Below, in pieces: positions 26,182 to 35,507 of a stretch of 64,000 bases of DNA. The stretch comes from Halodesulfovibrio aestuarii (GTDB lineage Bacteria; Desulfobacterota; Desulfovibrionia; Desulfovibrionales; Desulfovibrionaceae): assembly GCF_050571805.1 (NCBI RefSeq), contig NZ_CP192219.1; one strand, 5' to 3'. Positions within the stretch are counted from its first letter, which is position 1. Each line of letters begins with the position of its first letter. The notes under the pieces are model-generated. The model was not told where the DNA came from. It searched no databases and saw only the letters and a list, made by a program, of their open reading frames with translations. The position numbers were made by a program, and so were the translations under genes.

Positions 26182-26266
26182 GGAAGTCAGAGCGTGTCTC
26201 TCTCGTCAGTATATCACTCTGCCGTATAACAAAGTGTATTCTTTTGAAGATCTAAGAGCTGGCGTA

Positions 26267-27745
26267 TTACGCTGACTTTGTAGGGTTTTTTTTGATAATG
26301 TTGATAAGTGGTGGCACGAGCAATAGGAAGGTAATGAACCATAACGCGAGCGCTTGCGGGCTTTCGAAGAAGATAGCTGCGCTGCCTCTGCTCATGATAA
26401 GGGCCTGTGCAAAACCTGTTTCGGCAATGGGGCCAAGAATAAGTCCAAGAATAAGTGCCCCAAGAGAAAAACCTGTTTTGTGCAGGAGTACAGCTCCAAT
26501 ACCGAAGAGTAGGCACAGGAATACATCAAGCACGCTGTTGTTCATTGAGTAAGAACCGAGAACTGAAAATAGGCAAACAACAGGAATCAACAACTCAGTA
26601 GGAGTGAGCGCTATTTTTGCAAAGTACGGTGCCATGTACAGTCCCAGAATTAAAAATACGATATTGGCAATAAAGAGTGAGAATATAAAGGCGTAGGTCA
26701 TGGAACCATAGGTGGTGAACAGTTCTGGCCCTGGAATGAGACCATGTACTAATAAACCGCCGAGTAATGCTGCGGCAACACTGTTGCCCGGAATGCCGAG
26801 GGTAAGAGTAGGTACTAGGGAACCACCAACACAACCATTGTTGCCTGCTTCAGCAGCAGCAATGCCTTCCGGATTACCTTTGCCGAACATTTCCGGTTTC
26901 TTGGAACGTCTTCTTGCGATGTTGTAGGAAAGAAACGCTGCAATGGTCGCGCCTTCACCAGGTAGAATTCCTACAAGAGTACCGGTAAGTGAACCGATGC
27001 TGATGTATTTGAAAATTCCTTTTGGAAGAGGTTCACGCTTGATTTCGGTAACAAGGTCAGCATCTTCTACAACACTTTTTTTCCCGGTGAGTGTAAGCAT
27101 TTGTGAGATAGAGAACATGCCTATGAGTACCGGCATAAACGCAACACCATCATATAAATCTGTCAGACCTGCAGTGTAGCGCAGCATGCCTGAGATAGGG
27201 TCTGTGCCGACAACCGCAATGATCAAACCGATCACACCTGAGATAAGGGATTTGATCAGGCCGGTTTTTTCATCAGCCATGGAAACAAGCCCTGCGAGGC
27301 CGAGGAGCGCAAGCAGAAAATACTCAGGTGGTCCAAATGTGAGTGCAAATTTGGCTAAGATTGGGGCCAGAATTAATAAGATGAGTGTTGAAAAGATGCC
27401 CCCAACGCAACTTGCAATAACAGAAACTTTAAGTGCTAAGCCCGCACGGCCCTGCTGCGTCATAGGGTAGCCTTCAAGTGCGGTTGCGACTGCTGCTGGC
27501 GTGCCTGGTGTACGCAGAAGAATTGCAGGAATTGATCCGCCGTACATAGCTCCGCAGTACACCCCACCCATAAGAACAAGGCCTATAAGCGGGTCAAGGG
27601 TAAAGGTGACAGGGATGAGCAGGGCAACAGCCATAGTTGCAGTCAGCCCCGGCATCCCACCGATTGCTACCCCGGACACAGTGCCGAGAAGCACTGCAAG
27701 TAATGGCATAGGCGCCATCAGGGAAAAGAGTGATTCTAAAATCAT
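26267..27745 (-). CDS. tctA: Tripartite tricarboxylate transporter, large membrane subunit TctA
   Basis: 492 residues with about 12 helices and family signatures 'GVAIGGMPGLTATMAVALLIPVT', 'GGVYCGAMYGGSIPAILLRTPGTPAAVATALEG' and 'EAGNNGCVGGSLVPTLTLGIPGNSVAAALLGG'. TctA forms the sodium-coupled channel for carboxylates delivered by the periplasmic protein TctC. It is the last gene of tctC-tctB-tctA, 11 bp after tctB. The substrate could be citrate or another carboxylate; sequence alone does not settle this. Confidence 0.92.
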   Translation of the reverse strand: MILESLFSLMAPMPLLAVLLGTVSGVAIGGMPGLTATMAVALLIPVTFTLDPLIGLVLMGGVYCGAMYGGSIPAILLRTPGTPAAVATALEGYPMTQQGRAGLALKVSVIASCVGGIFSTLILLILAPILAKFALTFGPPEYFLLALLGLAGLVSMADEKTGLIKSLISGVIGLIIAVVGTDPISGMLRYTAGLTDLYDGVAFMPVLIGMFSISQMLTLTGKKSVVEDADLVTEIKREPLPKGIFKYISIGSLTGTLVGILPGEGATIAAFLSYNIARRRSKKPEMFGKGNPEGIAAAEAGNNGCVGGSLVPTLTLGIPGNSVAAALLGGLLVHGLIPGPELFTTYGSMTYAFIFSLFIANIVFLILGLYMAPYFAKIALTPTELLIPVVCLFSVLGSYSMNNSVLDVFLCLLFGIGAVLLHKTGFSLGALILGLILGPIAETGFAQALIMSRGSAAIFFESPQALALWFITFLLLVPPLINIIKKNPTKSA

Positions 27746-27756
27746 GCGATGTATCC

Positions 27757-28221
27757 TTATCCGAACAAGCTACTTGTCGGTAGAAAAACTCCAAGCAATT
27801 TTCCGAAAACAAGATAGACGAAAAGTAGAATTCCTACAGTTGTTAGACTTATCGTCACAGGCTTTCGTGCTCCAAGCAGAAGCATAGCTACGGGGAGAAA
27901 AATTGCTGATGCCAAGTAGAACCCTAATAGTTCAAACGAGGCAGCGTAGAGGAATAGCAGGATGCACAGTCCCCAGAAACGCCGAGGCGCTTCTGCCATG
28001 TTAAGAGGTGCTTTCTGTTTTTTTTGCTCTTTGTTTTTTGCTTTTGAAGTGAAAAACAGTTCAGCCATGCATAAGATGCCAAGGCAAATTGCCAGAAAGC
28101 GAACATACGCGGCTGTCGAGCCTTGGACGAATTTTGGGTACGCTGCGGTGCTGTTATGAAGCAGCACCGCAAGTACCAAAAATCCGCCGAGAAGTAATAA
28201 CTCAGCAAATCTCTTTGTCAT
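27757..28221 (-). CDS. tctB: Tripartite tricarboxylate transporter, small membrane subunit TctB
   Basis: 154 residues with four hydrophobic helices: 'LLLLGGFLVLAVLLHNSTA', 'VRFLAICLGILCMAELFF', 'FWGLCILLFLYAASFELLGFYLASAIFLPVAMLLLGA' and the terminal 'LTTVGILLFVYLVFGKLLGVFLPTSSLF'. The last is the characteristic DUF1468/TctB ending. It sits between tctC (6 bp) and tctA (11 bp). It is required for function of the large subunit, with an uncertain mechanistic role. Confidence 0.9.
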   Translation of the reverse strand: MTKRFAELLLLGGFLVLAVLLHNSTAAYPKFVQGSTAAYVRFLAICLGILCMAELFFTSKAKNKEQKKQKAPLNMAEAPRRFWGLCILLFLYAASFELLGFYLASAIFLPVAMLLLGARKPVTISLTTVGILLFVYLVFGKLLGVFLPTSSLFG

Positions 28222-28227
28222 ATGTTG

Positions 28228-29169
28228 TTACCAAGGGTTTTTGTCGTAGAAATACTGTGTTTCTTTCTGGAGGCCTTCAAGGTATGCACGATAGTCTTTG
28301 CCGGACATTGGCTGGCGGCTGAAAACGTTCTTTTTGCAGTCAGCAATGAAGTCAGGATCGCTGTTAACTTTAGCGAGAAGATCGTCAAGCTTGGCAAGAA
28401 TGGCTTTATCTGTTTGTGCTGGAGCAACGAATCCGCGGGTTGCAGTCATGTTTACATCATAACCCTGTTCAGCAGCTGTTTTTACCTCAGGGAGAACGTC
28501 GGAACGTTGTGCATTGAGGATAGCAATTACACGAGCGGTGCCAGCTTTGTGCTGTGCCTGCATCTGGGAAAGGTTCATAAAGCTTGCATCAGCGTGGTTG
28601 CCAAGAATCAACGCTTTCTGCTCTGTAGAGCCTTTCGTAGGGAGAAGGTTAAACGTTAAGCCAGTTGCATTTTCAAATTTTTTGGCGGCAATAAAGTCAT
28701 CGGAACCGATGCCGTTAACGGCAACTGTCATTGGAGTTTCTTGTGCTTTGTTGATGAAGCCCGCAAGATCGGTGATTGGGCTTTCTTTAGGAACAGCGAT
28801 GAGTAAAGGATCGTCTACAACGTTGCCTATGATGTGGAAGCTGTCGAGAGTGTAGCGAGCACGCTTGGAGACAATGTGAGATACAACCTGTGTGGTGAAA
28901 ACTAAGCCGATTGTGTAGCCGTCATTTTTAGCACGGGCGATTGCTTCAAAACCTTTCTGGCCACCAGAGCCTGGAATATCCTGAACTACAAAGTCTGCGT
29001 CACTCCAGTACTTTTTGGCAGCATTAATAAAAATGCGGGCAGTGGTATCGGTTGATCCGCCAGCTTTGGATGGAACAATGATAGTGATAGGTTTGTTTGG
29101 GTATTCAGCCATAGCATACATAGGGAATGCAAAAACAAGTGCCATGAGAAATGCTAAGAGTTTTTTCAT
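28228..29169 (-). CDS. tctC: Tripartite tricarboxylate transporter, periplasmic binding protein TctC
   Basis: 313 residues with a clear signal peptide (MKKLLAFLMALVFAFPMYAMA, cleaved before EYPNKP). The mature start 'YPNKPITIIVPSKAGGSTDTTARIF' is the hallmark of the Bug/TctC family, followed by 'NGIGSDDFIAAKKFENATGL'. It binds an organic anion in the periplasm and presents it to TctAB. GGAG precedes ATG 29169. It is the first gene of the operon, behind a 150-base leader and a sigma-54-like promoter. Confidence 0.92.
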   Translation of the reverse strand: MKKLLAFLMALVFAFPMYAMAEYPNKPITIIVPSKAGGSTDTTARIFINAAKKYWSDADFVVQDIPGSGGQKGFEAIARAKNDGYTIGLVFTTQVVSHIVSKRARYTLDSFHIIGNVVDDPLLIAVPKESPITDLAGFINKAQETPMTVAVNGIGSDDFIAAKKFENATGLTFNLLPTKGSTEQKALILGNHADASFMNLSQMQAQHKAGTARVIAILNAQRSDVLPEVKTAAEQGYDVNMTATRGFVAPAQTDKAILAKLDDLLAKVNSDPDFIADCKKNVFSRQPMSGKDYRAYLEGLQKETQYFYDKNPW

Positions 29170-29329
29170 TACGTACTCCGTGCGTTGTGTGCGGCGAGCT
29201 GCCGCCGGTTGACGAATACAGCCGGCAATCCATCAACCGGCAGAATCGTAATTTAACAAAAAAAAAGAGCGTTACTTACTGCTCCTCCTTTCCTACCGTG
29301 TGAAGATTTTTTCACGGTACTTTTATATA

Positions 29330-29344
29330 TCAAGTATTGTGCCA
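29330..29344 (-). promoter_or_regulatory. Candidate sigma-54 (-24/-12) promoter of tctCBA
   Basis: On the minus strand the sequence reads TGGCAC-AATAC-TTGA. The -24 box is perfect, the spacing is exact and the -12 box differs from TTGC at one base. It lies about 160 bp before tctC. A sigma-54 activator is encoded at 33474-34823 in the operon that faces tctC, which strengthens the assignment. Confidence 0.65.
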
Positions 29345-29370
29345 TCGAATGGTAAAGCTATAGTTCACTA

Positions 29371-29465
29371 ATTTTGTTGTAAATAGTTCGTATTTTTCTT
29401 TTCCTTATCAAATTGTTGTGGGTCATTTCTGACACAAAATGTTCTAAAGTGACTCATTTTGTTGT
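29371..29465. promoter_or_regulatory. Repeated TTGTTGT motifs upstream of the sigma-54 promoter: possible enhancer sites
   Basis: TTGTTGT occurs at 29374-29380, 29413-29419 and 29459-29465, the first and last inside the exact repeat ATTTTGTTGT. TGACACAAAAT (29430) and TGACTCATTTT (29450) are spaced two helical turns apart. An imperfect dyad TTGTGGGTCA-TTTC-TGACACAA spans 29416-29437. The distance, 30-130 bp upstream of the -24 box, suits binding sites of a sigma-54 activator dimer. Confidence 0.45.
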
Positions 29466-29722
29466 GAGCAACATTTGTTACTTTATGTGCTTGCGTCTTT
29501 AGGTTTAGAACTTTGTGGAAAGATATTCAGAAAACGCTATAACGTTCTTGGTTGAGTAGAGTACAAGACCAACAACAGGCGTGTTATTGACCCGCTATAG
29601 AAAAATTTTTATAATTTTTCCCGATTGTTATGATGCGTTGTTTTTCAAGTGTCTTACGTGACCCATGCCCTGATGCAGGGACATTGTTTCTTCTGATTTG
29701 CGGTACTATCTGGAGGTACATA

Positions 29723-31078
29723 ATGTACGCTGGCTTCTTAAAGGAAGTTCGATATGTCTGCCGGGGGGTGCTTGGCGTTGCTTGTGTCCTGTTCCTTTGC
29801 GGGGCGTTTCCCCCTGCGGTAAAAGCTGTCCAATTGTCGCGTCTGCAAATAATTACTTCTTATCCTCCTCGCTTCTACGAACCGTTTATAGAACGGTTTC
29901 AATCTCTCCATCCTGAAATAAGAATTTCTATTCTTAATAAAAAAACGACATCCGCAGTCGCAGAACTGTTGCGGGGAAATAATCGAAATTTTGATGTGTT
30001 CTGGTCCTCTTCTCCAGACTCGTTTGAGATTTTGAAGCAAGCTAAGATGCTGAGACGCACAGAACGTATTCGACAGCATAAAGCAATAGCCGTTGAAGGG
30101 TTTTCTGTGGACGACCCCGACGGCTATTTTTACGGTTTTGCGTTGTCCAGCGTGGGGTGGATGTGGAACGATTCATACTTGAAAAAAGAAGATATTGATG
30201 CCCCGAAGTGCTGGGAAGATTTTGAAGATTCGAAATATTATAGCCATGTTGTCATGTCGACTCCTTCACGATCCGGAACCACGCATCTTATTGTAGAAAG
30301 TATTTTACAAAAGATGGGATGGGAAAAAGGTTGGGCGTATTTGCTGCGTATGTCCGGAAATCTTGTGACTCTTTCTGCCCGAAGTTTCAGTGTGACAGAA
30401 GGAGTTAAGAGCGGACTTTATGGTGTAGGGCTGGTAATTGACATACTTGGCCGTGCACCCGATGCAAAAAATGTCAGGTTTCGGTACGGCGAGCCAGCCC
30501 CCCTTATTCCGGCGGGAATCGGTGCATTAAAGAATGGTAAAAATTCTTCTGAAGCAGAGAGCTTTATCGATTTTATGTTGTCACCGGATGGGCAGGCTCT
30601 TCTGCTTAAGCCGCAGATACGCCGTTTGCCAGTTGCTCAGCAGATGTATAACAGCGGTGAACTTGCGCAGTCTCAATTGTTCAAGATGATTAAGGAAGGC
30701 AAGTCGAAACCGTATGATGCTTATCTTTCGCAGTTGCGATACAACCTTGTGAATCATTTGTTTGAAGAATTTATTACATATAAGTTGTTAGAGCGTCGTC
30801 AGCTTTGGAAGCGTTTGCTTTCTTTAGAAAGCCAGTATGCAGCGGATGATCCGTCTTTTGTTTCTGTAAGGAATGAGGTCTACCGTCTGCTTAGTGAGAT
30901 TCCTGTAACTGAAGAACAAAGCCATGATCCTGTTTTTAATGCAATATTCTTTAATTCATTTACAGGAACACCTAGAAGCCCGGAACAACAGCGGCAGATA
31001 GAGCGGTGGCAGCAATTTATGAAAAAGCGGTTGAAAAAAGCCAACGAGCTGTTGGATACAGTGCATAGAACACAATGA
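29723..31078 (+). CDS. Periplasmic binding protein-like signal sensor (PgtC-like)
   Basis: About 451 residues from ATG 29723, preceded by GGAGG. A signal peptide-like segment (VCRGVLGVACVLFLCGAFPP) precedes a type 2 periplasmic binding fold: 'LQIITSYPPRFYEPFIERFQ', 'FDVFWSSSPDSFEILKQ', 'GFALSSVGWMWNDSYL' and 'SFIDFMLSPDGQALL', as in iron/thiamine-type solute receptors. No transporter permease is adjacent. Instead the gene overlaps a histidine kinase (ATGA) followed by a sigma-54 activator. This is the order and composition of Salmonella pgtC-pgtB-pgtA. It probably binds a ligand and signals to the kinase rather than feeding an ABC transporter. Confidence 0.75.
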   Translation: MYAGFLKEVRYVCRGVLGVACVLFLCGAFPPAVKAVQLSRLQIITSYPPRFYEPFIERFQSLHPEIRISILNKKTTSAVAELLRGNNRNFDVFWSSSPDSFEILKQAKMLRRTERIRQHKAIAVEGFSVDDPDGYFYGFALSSVGWMWNDSYLKKEDIDAPKCWEDFEDSKYYSHVVMSTPSRSGTTHLIVESILQKMGWEKGWAYLLRMSGNLVTLSARSFSVTEGVKSGLYGVGLVIDILGRAPDAKNVRFRYGEPAPLIPAGIGALKNGKNSSEAESFIDFMLSPDGQALLLKPQIRRLPVAQQMYNSGELAQSQLFKMIKEGKSKPYDAYLSQLRYNLVNHLFEEFITYKLLERRQLWKRLLSLESQYAADDPSFVSVRNEVYRLLSEIPVTEEQSHDPVFNAIFFNSFTGTPRSPEQQRQIERWQQFMKKRLKKANELLDTVHRTQ

Positions 31079-33471
31079 TACCATCGTTTTTTACTAAATT
31101 AGGCATTTGGGAACGACTGCTTCTTGCCTTTAGTGCAATTGCGGGAATGACTGTCTTAGCAGTACTGACTGCACTTTTCCTTTTGGAGAGCTCCAGTGAA
31201 ATATTCGCGACCATCACAGAAAAAAATCTACCGGAATTAGCGCAAGTAGCTGACATGGCTGAGACCGGTGGACAAATTATAGCTATTGCTCCTAACCTTG
31301 TCTCAGCACCCGATGTAGAAACTCAAAAACGGATACGCGCCGATCTGGATTTACTTTTGCTGCAATTTAGTCGCGAGGTAGATCTTCTTGAGCATACAAC
31401 TCCCAAGCTTCGTCGTGAAATTGATGACCTCCTTGACCACCTGAAAGACAATTTATTTTCATTACAAATTGTTGTTGCGGATCGTTTACGGCAGGAGAAA
31501 CGTCTTCAAAAGCATATGGAGCGCCTGCGCTGGCTTTATTCTGATATGCTTGAGGAGATTGAGCCACTCAGTCAGGATTTAAACTATAATCTTGATGCTG
31601 ATATTGATCGAATCCGTCACGCGGCCGGACAAGGTAAAAAAAATATCTCTTCTGCCAGACTTCGTTCCAACCGTCGCTTTAAAAAGGTTGTTGATCGTAT
31701 TGGAAGTAATGGTGATTTGTTAGTCAGTCTGCTGTTGCAGGCTTCGTCAGCACAAACGGGCACCCATATTGATAACTTGGCTGCACTTGCAAACGATACT
31801 ATTGCTTCTTTGCGCTTCAATTTAAAACATTATTCTGATGAAGCGAGCGCACTCACATTACGTCAGGTGTTTTCAGAGGTGCTTGCTAGGGCAGAAGGTG
31901 CAGATGGCGTTTTTGCCTTAAAGAAAAGAATTATTGCCAACAATATTAAAGGGCAAGAGATCCTTTCTGAGAACGCAAGAATTGTTGGAGAATTGCGTAC
32001 TGCAATCAAAAAAGTTGTAACACGCACGCAGGGTGAAGCTCTTAGTGCTGCCGCTGTTACCAAGCATAAGTTGGAGCGTGCCCGGTGGGCACAGCTAGGG
32101 TTAGTATTTTTTAGTTTGGTTATTGCGGCCTGCGTTTTGTGGTTTTATGTACGCGGCAGTATTGTGGCGCGGCTTAATGCTTTGGCGAGTAGTATGGAAG
32201 CCATTTCCGGAGGAGATCTACAATACTGTGTTCCGGAAGCTGGTGATGATGAGATTGGAAAAATGGCTGCGGCGTTGCGTATTTTTCGTGATACAGCTCG
32301 GGAAGTAGAAGAAGCAAATGCGCAGGTCATTATCGATAACGCTGCTGTGGGGTTGATCATTGCAGATCCTGATGGGGTAATCCGCTTCTTTAATTCCATG
32401 GCCGTTAGTTTGTTTGACGCTGAACCGCAAGTGATGATGGGACAAAGTATTTTCTCTTTCGTGCCAACATCTGAACAACGCTTGTTCAGTGATGCTTGTT
32501 CCTTGGCATTTAACAGTGCAGATGATGAGCAAGTCGTTGCTGTGTACCAAGGTGTAAAACGTGATCACTCTGAATTTCCGATAGAAGTGGTTATCCGCCC
32601 TATTCAGCAGCGGGCTCGACGAAGTTTGATGATTACTCTTCACGATGTGACAGAACGCGAAAAGGCACAGGAGTTATTGCAGGAAAGGGTAAGAGAGAAG
32701 ACCGACCATCTGCATTGTATAAATGTCAAACTTCGACAGGAAGTTAAAGAGCGTCGCAGGGTACAGGACGAGTTGGTGCAGGCCGGGAAGCTTGCAGCAC
32801 TTGGACAGCTCTCAGCGGGAATTGCCCATGAACTTAACCAGCCATTGTCAGCAATCCGATACTATCTGCACAATGCCCGGCTACTTATAGAACGCGGGAA
32901 GCTTGAACTTCATCAGGAGAATATCGATAAGATAGACGAGCTTAGCGCAAGAATGGCCACGATGATAAATCACTTGAAGAAGTTTGCCCGTCTCCCTTCA
33001 AATAAATTGCATCCGGTGGACGTAGTTCCAGTTATTGAACAGTCTCTGGCGTTGCTGAAATCACGGATTGCTGAAGATGATATTATTATCGAGCGGCGTT
33101 ATGATGAGAAGCCGTATATAATTAATGCAGAAGATATCCGTCTTGAGCAGGTATTGGTTAATATTATTGGCAACGCTATTGATGCGGTAGGGCTGCAAGG
33201 CGGTGATGAACGCAGGATTTCTGTTGATGTGATTGAGGCGGGAGAAACTGTTTGTATTGAAATTGTTGATACAGGAACGGGGATACCGCCAGAAGTAAAG
33301 GAATCTATCTTTGACCCGTTTTATACGACGAAAGAAGTCGGTAAAGGGCTCGGACTTGGCCTTTCTATTTCTTATAACATTGTGAAAGACATGAAAGGAG
33401 AGATTAGAGCTGTGAATGCTGTAACAGGTGGAACGAAGTTCACCCTCTCATTTCAAAAAGCTGTTGGATAA
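31075..33471 (+). CDS. Membrane sensor histidine kinase with HAMP and PAS domains (PgtB/NtrB-like)
   Basis: 798 residues. A membrane helix near residues 15-40 and a second near 345-365 flank a periplasmic helical sensor region. Then come HAMP ('LNALASSMEAISGGDLQYCV'), PAS ('VIIDNAAVGLIIADPDGVIRFFN', about 415-530) and a HisKA domain with the phosphorylation site H585 in 'LSAGIAHELNQPLSAIRYY'. The HATPase has its N box 'NIIGNAIDAVG', G1 box 'DTGTGIPPEV' and G2 box 'GKGLGLGLSISYNIV'. It should autophosphorylate in response to the binding protein and pass phosphate to the next gene product. It overlaps its upstream gene by four bases and is two bases from the regulator gene. Confidence 0.88.
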   Translation: MIPSFFTKLGIWERLLLAFSAIAGMTVLAVLTALFLLESSSEIFATITEKNLPELAQVADMAETGGQIIAIAPNLVSAPDVETQKRIRADLDLLLLQFSREVDLLEHTTPKLRREIDDLLDHLKDNLFSLQIVVADRLRQEKRLQKHMERLRWLYSDMLEEIEPLSQDLNYNLDADIDRIRHAAGQGKKNISSARLRSNRRFKKVVDRIGSNGDLLVSLLLQASSAQTGTHIDNLAALANDTIASLRFNLKHYSDEASALTLRQVFSEVLARAEGADGVFALKKRIIANNIKGQEILSENARIVGELRTAIKKVVTRTQGEALSAAAVTKHKLERARWAQLGLVFFSLVIAACVLWFYVRGSIVARLNALASSMEAISGGDLQYCVPEAGDDEIGKMAAALRIFRDTAREVEEANAQVIIDNAAVGLIIADPDGVIRFFNSMAVSLFDAEPQVMMGQSIFSFVPTSEQRLFSDACSLAFNSADDEQVVAVYQGVKRDHSEFPIEVVIRPIQQRARRSLMITLHDVTEREKAQELLQERVREKTDHLHCINVKLRQEVKERRRVQDELVQAGKLAALGQLSAGIAHELNQPLSAIRYYLHNARLLIERGKLELHQENIDKIDELSARMATMINHLKKFARLPSNKLHPVDVVPVIEQSLALLKSRIAEDDIIIERRYDEKPYIINAEDIRLEQVLVNIIGNAIDAVGLQGGDERRISVDVIEAGETVCIEIVDTGTGIPPEVKESIFDPFYTTKEVGKGLGLGLSISYNIVKDMKGEIRAVNAVTGGTKFTLSFQKAVG

Positions 33472-33473
33472 TT

Positions 33474-34823
33474 ATGACCCCGATTGGTGAAATATACTTG
33501 GTCGATGACGAAATTGAGATTCGGCAGGCTTGTCAGCAGACCTTTGAGCTTGAAGGCTATGCAATTAAAACTTTCAGTTCTGCGGAAGAGGTGTTGCCGC
33601 ATATTGCCCCCGACTGGTTGGGGGTCGTAATAAGCGATGTTAAAATGCCGGGGATGGACGGGCTTACTCTTTTGAACCGTATTGGGGAAATAGCGTCTGA
33701 TTTGCCGGTAGTCATTCTCACCGGTCATGGTGATGTCCCTATGGCATTGGAAGCAATCCGTTCTGGAGCGTATGATTTTTTGGAGAAACCGGCACCTCCA
33801 GAATATCTGATAGAGGTTGCAAAACGTGCGCTGGAAGCACGCCGCCTTTGTCTTGAAAACCGCAGCTTGAAACAACGTCTTGCTGTTGATTTCGATCTGG
33901 AATCTCGGATTCTTGGTTCTTCACCTGAAATACAACGACTGCGCAAGACTGTAAGTTCATTGGCTTCGATTGATGTTGATGTACTTGTTTTAGGGGAAAC
34001 CGGAGTCGGTAAGGAGCTTACAGCTCGTTCTTTGCATGATTGTGGTAACAGACAAGGTGGAAAGTTTGTTCCGTTGAACTGCTGCGCTATCCCGGAAAGT
34101 CTTGTGGAAAGTGAATTATTCGGTCATGAGCGGGGCGCATTCACAAACGCTTCAAGCCGTCGAATCGGTAAAATTGAGTTGGCGCAGGGAGGGACGCTTT
34201 TTCTAGATGAAGTGGAGTCTATGCCGCTTGATATTCAGGTAAAGCTGTTACGTGCATTACAAGAACGTGTGATCGAGCGCGTGGGCAGTAACCAGCTTAT
34301 CCCAGTAGATTTCAGGGTGGTCGCAGCCTCTAAAATAGATCTGCGTGAAGCGGTCAGCAAAGGAACGTTTCGTGAGGACCTGTTTTTCCGGTTAAATGTA
34401 GCCCGGGTTAGTGTTCCTCCATTACGCGACAGAGCCGAGGACGTTATGCTGTTGCTTCATCATTTTATGGTTGTGATGGCTGAGCGGTTTAACAAGCCTG
34501 TCCCAGATGTTGCCTCCAGCGTAAGCAATCATCTTCAGCAGTACCCATGGCCGGGAAATGTCCGAGAGTTGCGTAACGTTGCCCAGCAGTTGGTTCTTGG
34601 TTTACCGCTGGACTTATCATGCGATGAAAATGAGGTTTCTTGTGAAGCTTCTTCTTCTGATATTATTGTTCTTGATGATCTGGTCGAGCATTATGAGAAG
34701 CAGCTCATAATCGATGCGTTGGCGCGTAATGACGGGCGCATTGAGAAGACCGCCTTAGATTTGGGTATCCCGCGTAAGCGTCTCTACTTGCGAATGCGTA
34801 AGTATGGTTTGCGGAAGGAGTAG
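33474..34823 (+). CDS. Sigma-54-dependent response regulator (PgtA/DctD-like)
   Basis: 449 residues in three domains. The receiver has the phosphoacceptor D55 in 'VVISDVKMPGMDG' and 'KPAPPEYL'. The AAA+ domain has Walker A 'GETGVGKE', Walker B 'GGTLFLDE' and 'FREDLFFRLNVARVSVPPLRDR'. The C-terminal Fis-type HTH has 'EKTALDLGIPRKRLYLRMRKYGL'. The sigma-54 contact loop reads GAFTNA rather than the usual GAFTGA. The likely target is the tctCBA promoter facing the operon. Partner kinase is the preceding gene. Confidence 0.9.
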   Translation: MTPIGEIYLVDDEIEIRQACQQTFELEGYAIKTFSSAEEVLPHIAPDWLGVVISDVKMPGMDGLTLLNRIGEIASDLPVVILTGHGDVPMALEAIRSGAYDFLEKPAPPEYLIEVAKRALEARRLCLENRSLKQRLAVDFDLESRILGSSPEIQRLRKTVSSLASIDVDVLVLGETGVGKELTARSLHDCGNRQGGKFVPLNCCAIPESLVESELFGHERGAFTNASSRRIGKIELAQGGTLFLDEVESMPLDIQVKLLRALQERVIERVGSNQLIPVDFRVVAASKIDLREAVSKGTFREDLFFRLNVARVSVPPLRDRAEDVMLLLHHFMVVMAERFNKPVPDVASSVSNHLQQYPWPGNVRELRNVAQQLVLGLPLDLSCDENEVSCEASSSDIIVLDDLVEHYEKQLIIDALARNDGRIEKTALDLGIPRKRLYLRMRKYGLRKE

Positions 34824-34836
34824 GCTTGTATGGAGG

Positions 34837-35436
34837 TTAGTATGTGTACTCTGTGACTAAGGCTATCCTCCATGCGTCTTCGATATTTAAAATACCCCAT
34901 GTGCTTTCATCAAGGTCGAGATGGATATACGCGACAGATGGAATAAGTTTCAGTTGTTCGTGCAGGTTAATAGTTCCTTCATAGTTTACTTCCAGCGCAA
35001 AATCTTTGTCGGTTAAGTATTTCGCAATATTTGAAGTCGGATTTTCCAAATGTCCGTTTTTCACGATACTGGCATCGTTTGTTCCCCATATCCCGATTAC
35101 TTTTAGTTGCTGGGTCATCCAGTCAATATAGGTAATATCTTCAAGCACGATTCCGGCAGCAACTTTACCTGTAGCATCAGCAAAACGTTGGCCGCTTTCG
35201 TTCGCGTATACATCATCAAACCCGTAGCTGCTGATGAGCCATCCCGCGTTAACAAACGGCATACGTCCGGCACCGTTTTTATAGGCATCACTATCGTCAC
35301 CAGAGGCCCACCAGCCTATGATACCGGGGGTTATATTTTCAAAAGCGTACGTTGTTACGTAGTAAATCCAAGGCGTAACCTTCTTGTGATTTGGAACTCG
35401 AGGATATGTATGTATTTTTAGAGAGTTAAAAATCAC
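34837..35436 (-). pseudogene. C-terminal fragment of a Desulfovibrio-type outer membrane porin
   Basis: From about residue 20 the frame resembles the last half of the porin encoded at 50983-52194. Compare 'TYAFENITPGIIGWWASGDDSDAYKNG' with 'TDFAVPAFLAWYGSGNDSDGEG'. Alternating hydrophobic strands continue to an aromatic C-terminal residue ('ALVTEYTY'), as expected for a beta barrel. The signal peptide and the N-terminal half are absent and no start with a ribosome binding site is visible, so this is a 5'-truncated remnant. It points toward the two-component operon and ends 13 bp from its stop. Confidence 0.75.
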
Positions 35437-35507
35437 GGCCCAATAAAAAGGTGCCAGCCCCCTTAGTACATGATGAAAAGAGATCGGGCTTAATTACTCC
35501 ACTGTAA

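Noticed and set aside
29723..31078. Binding protein of an iron(III) ABC importer
   Set aside because: The fold fits, but there is no permease or ATPase gene beside it, and it overlaps a histidine kinase gene. A PgtC-like sensory role is more consistent.
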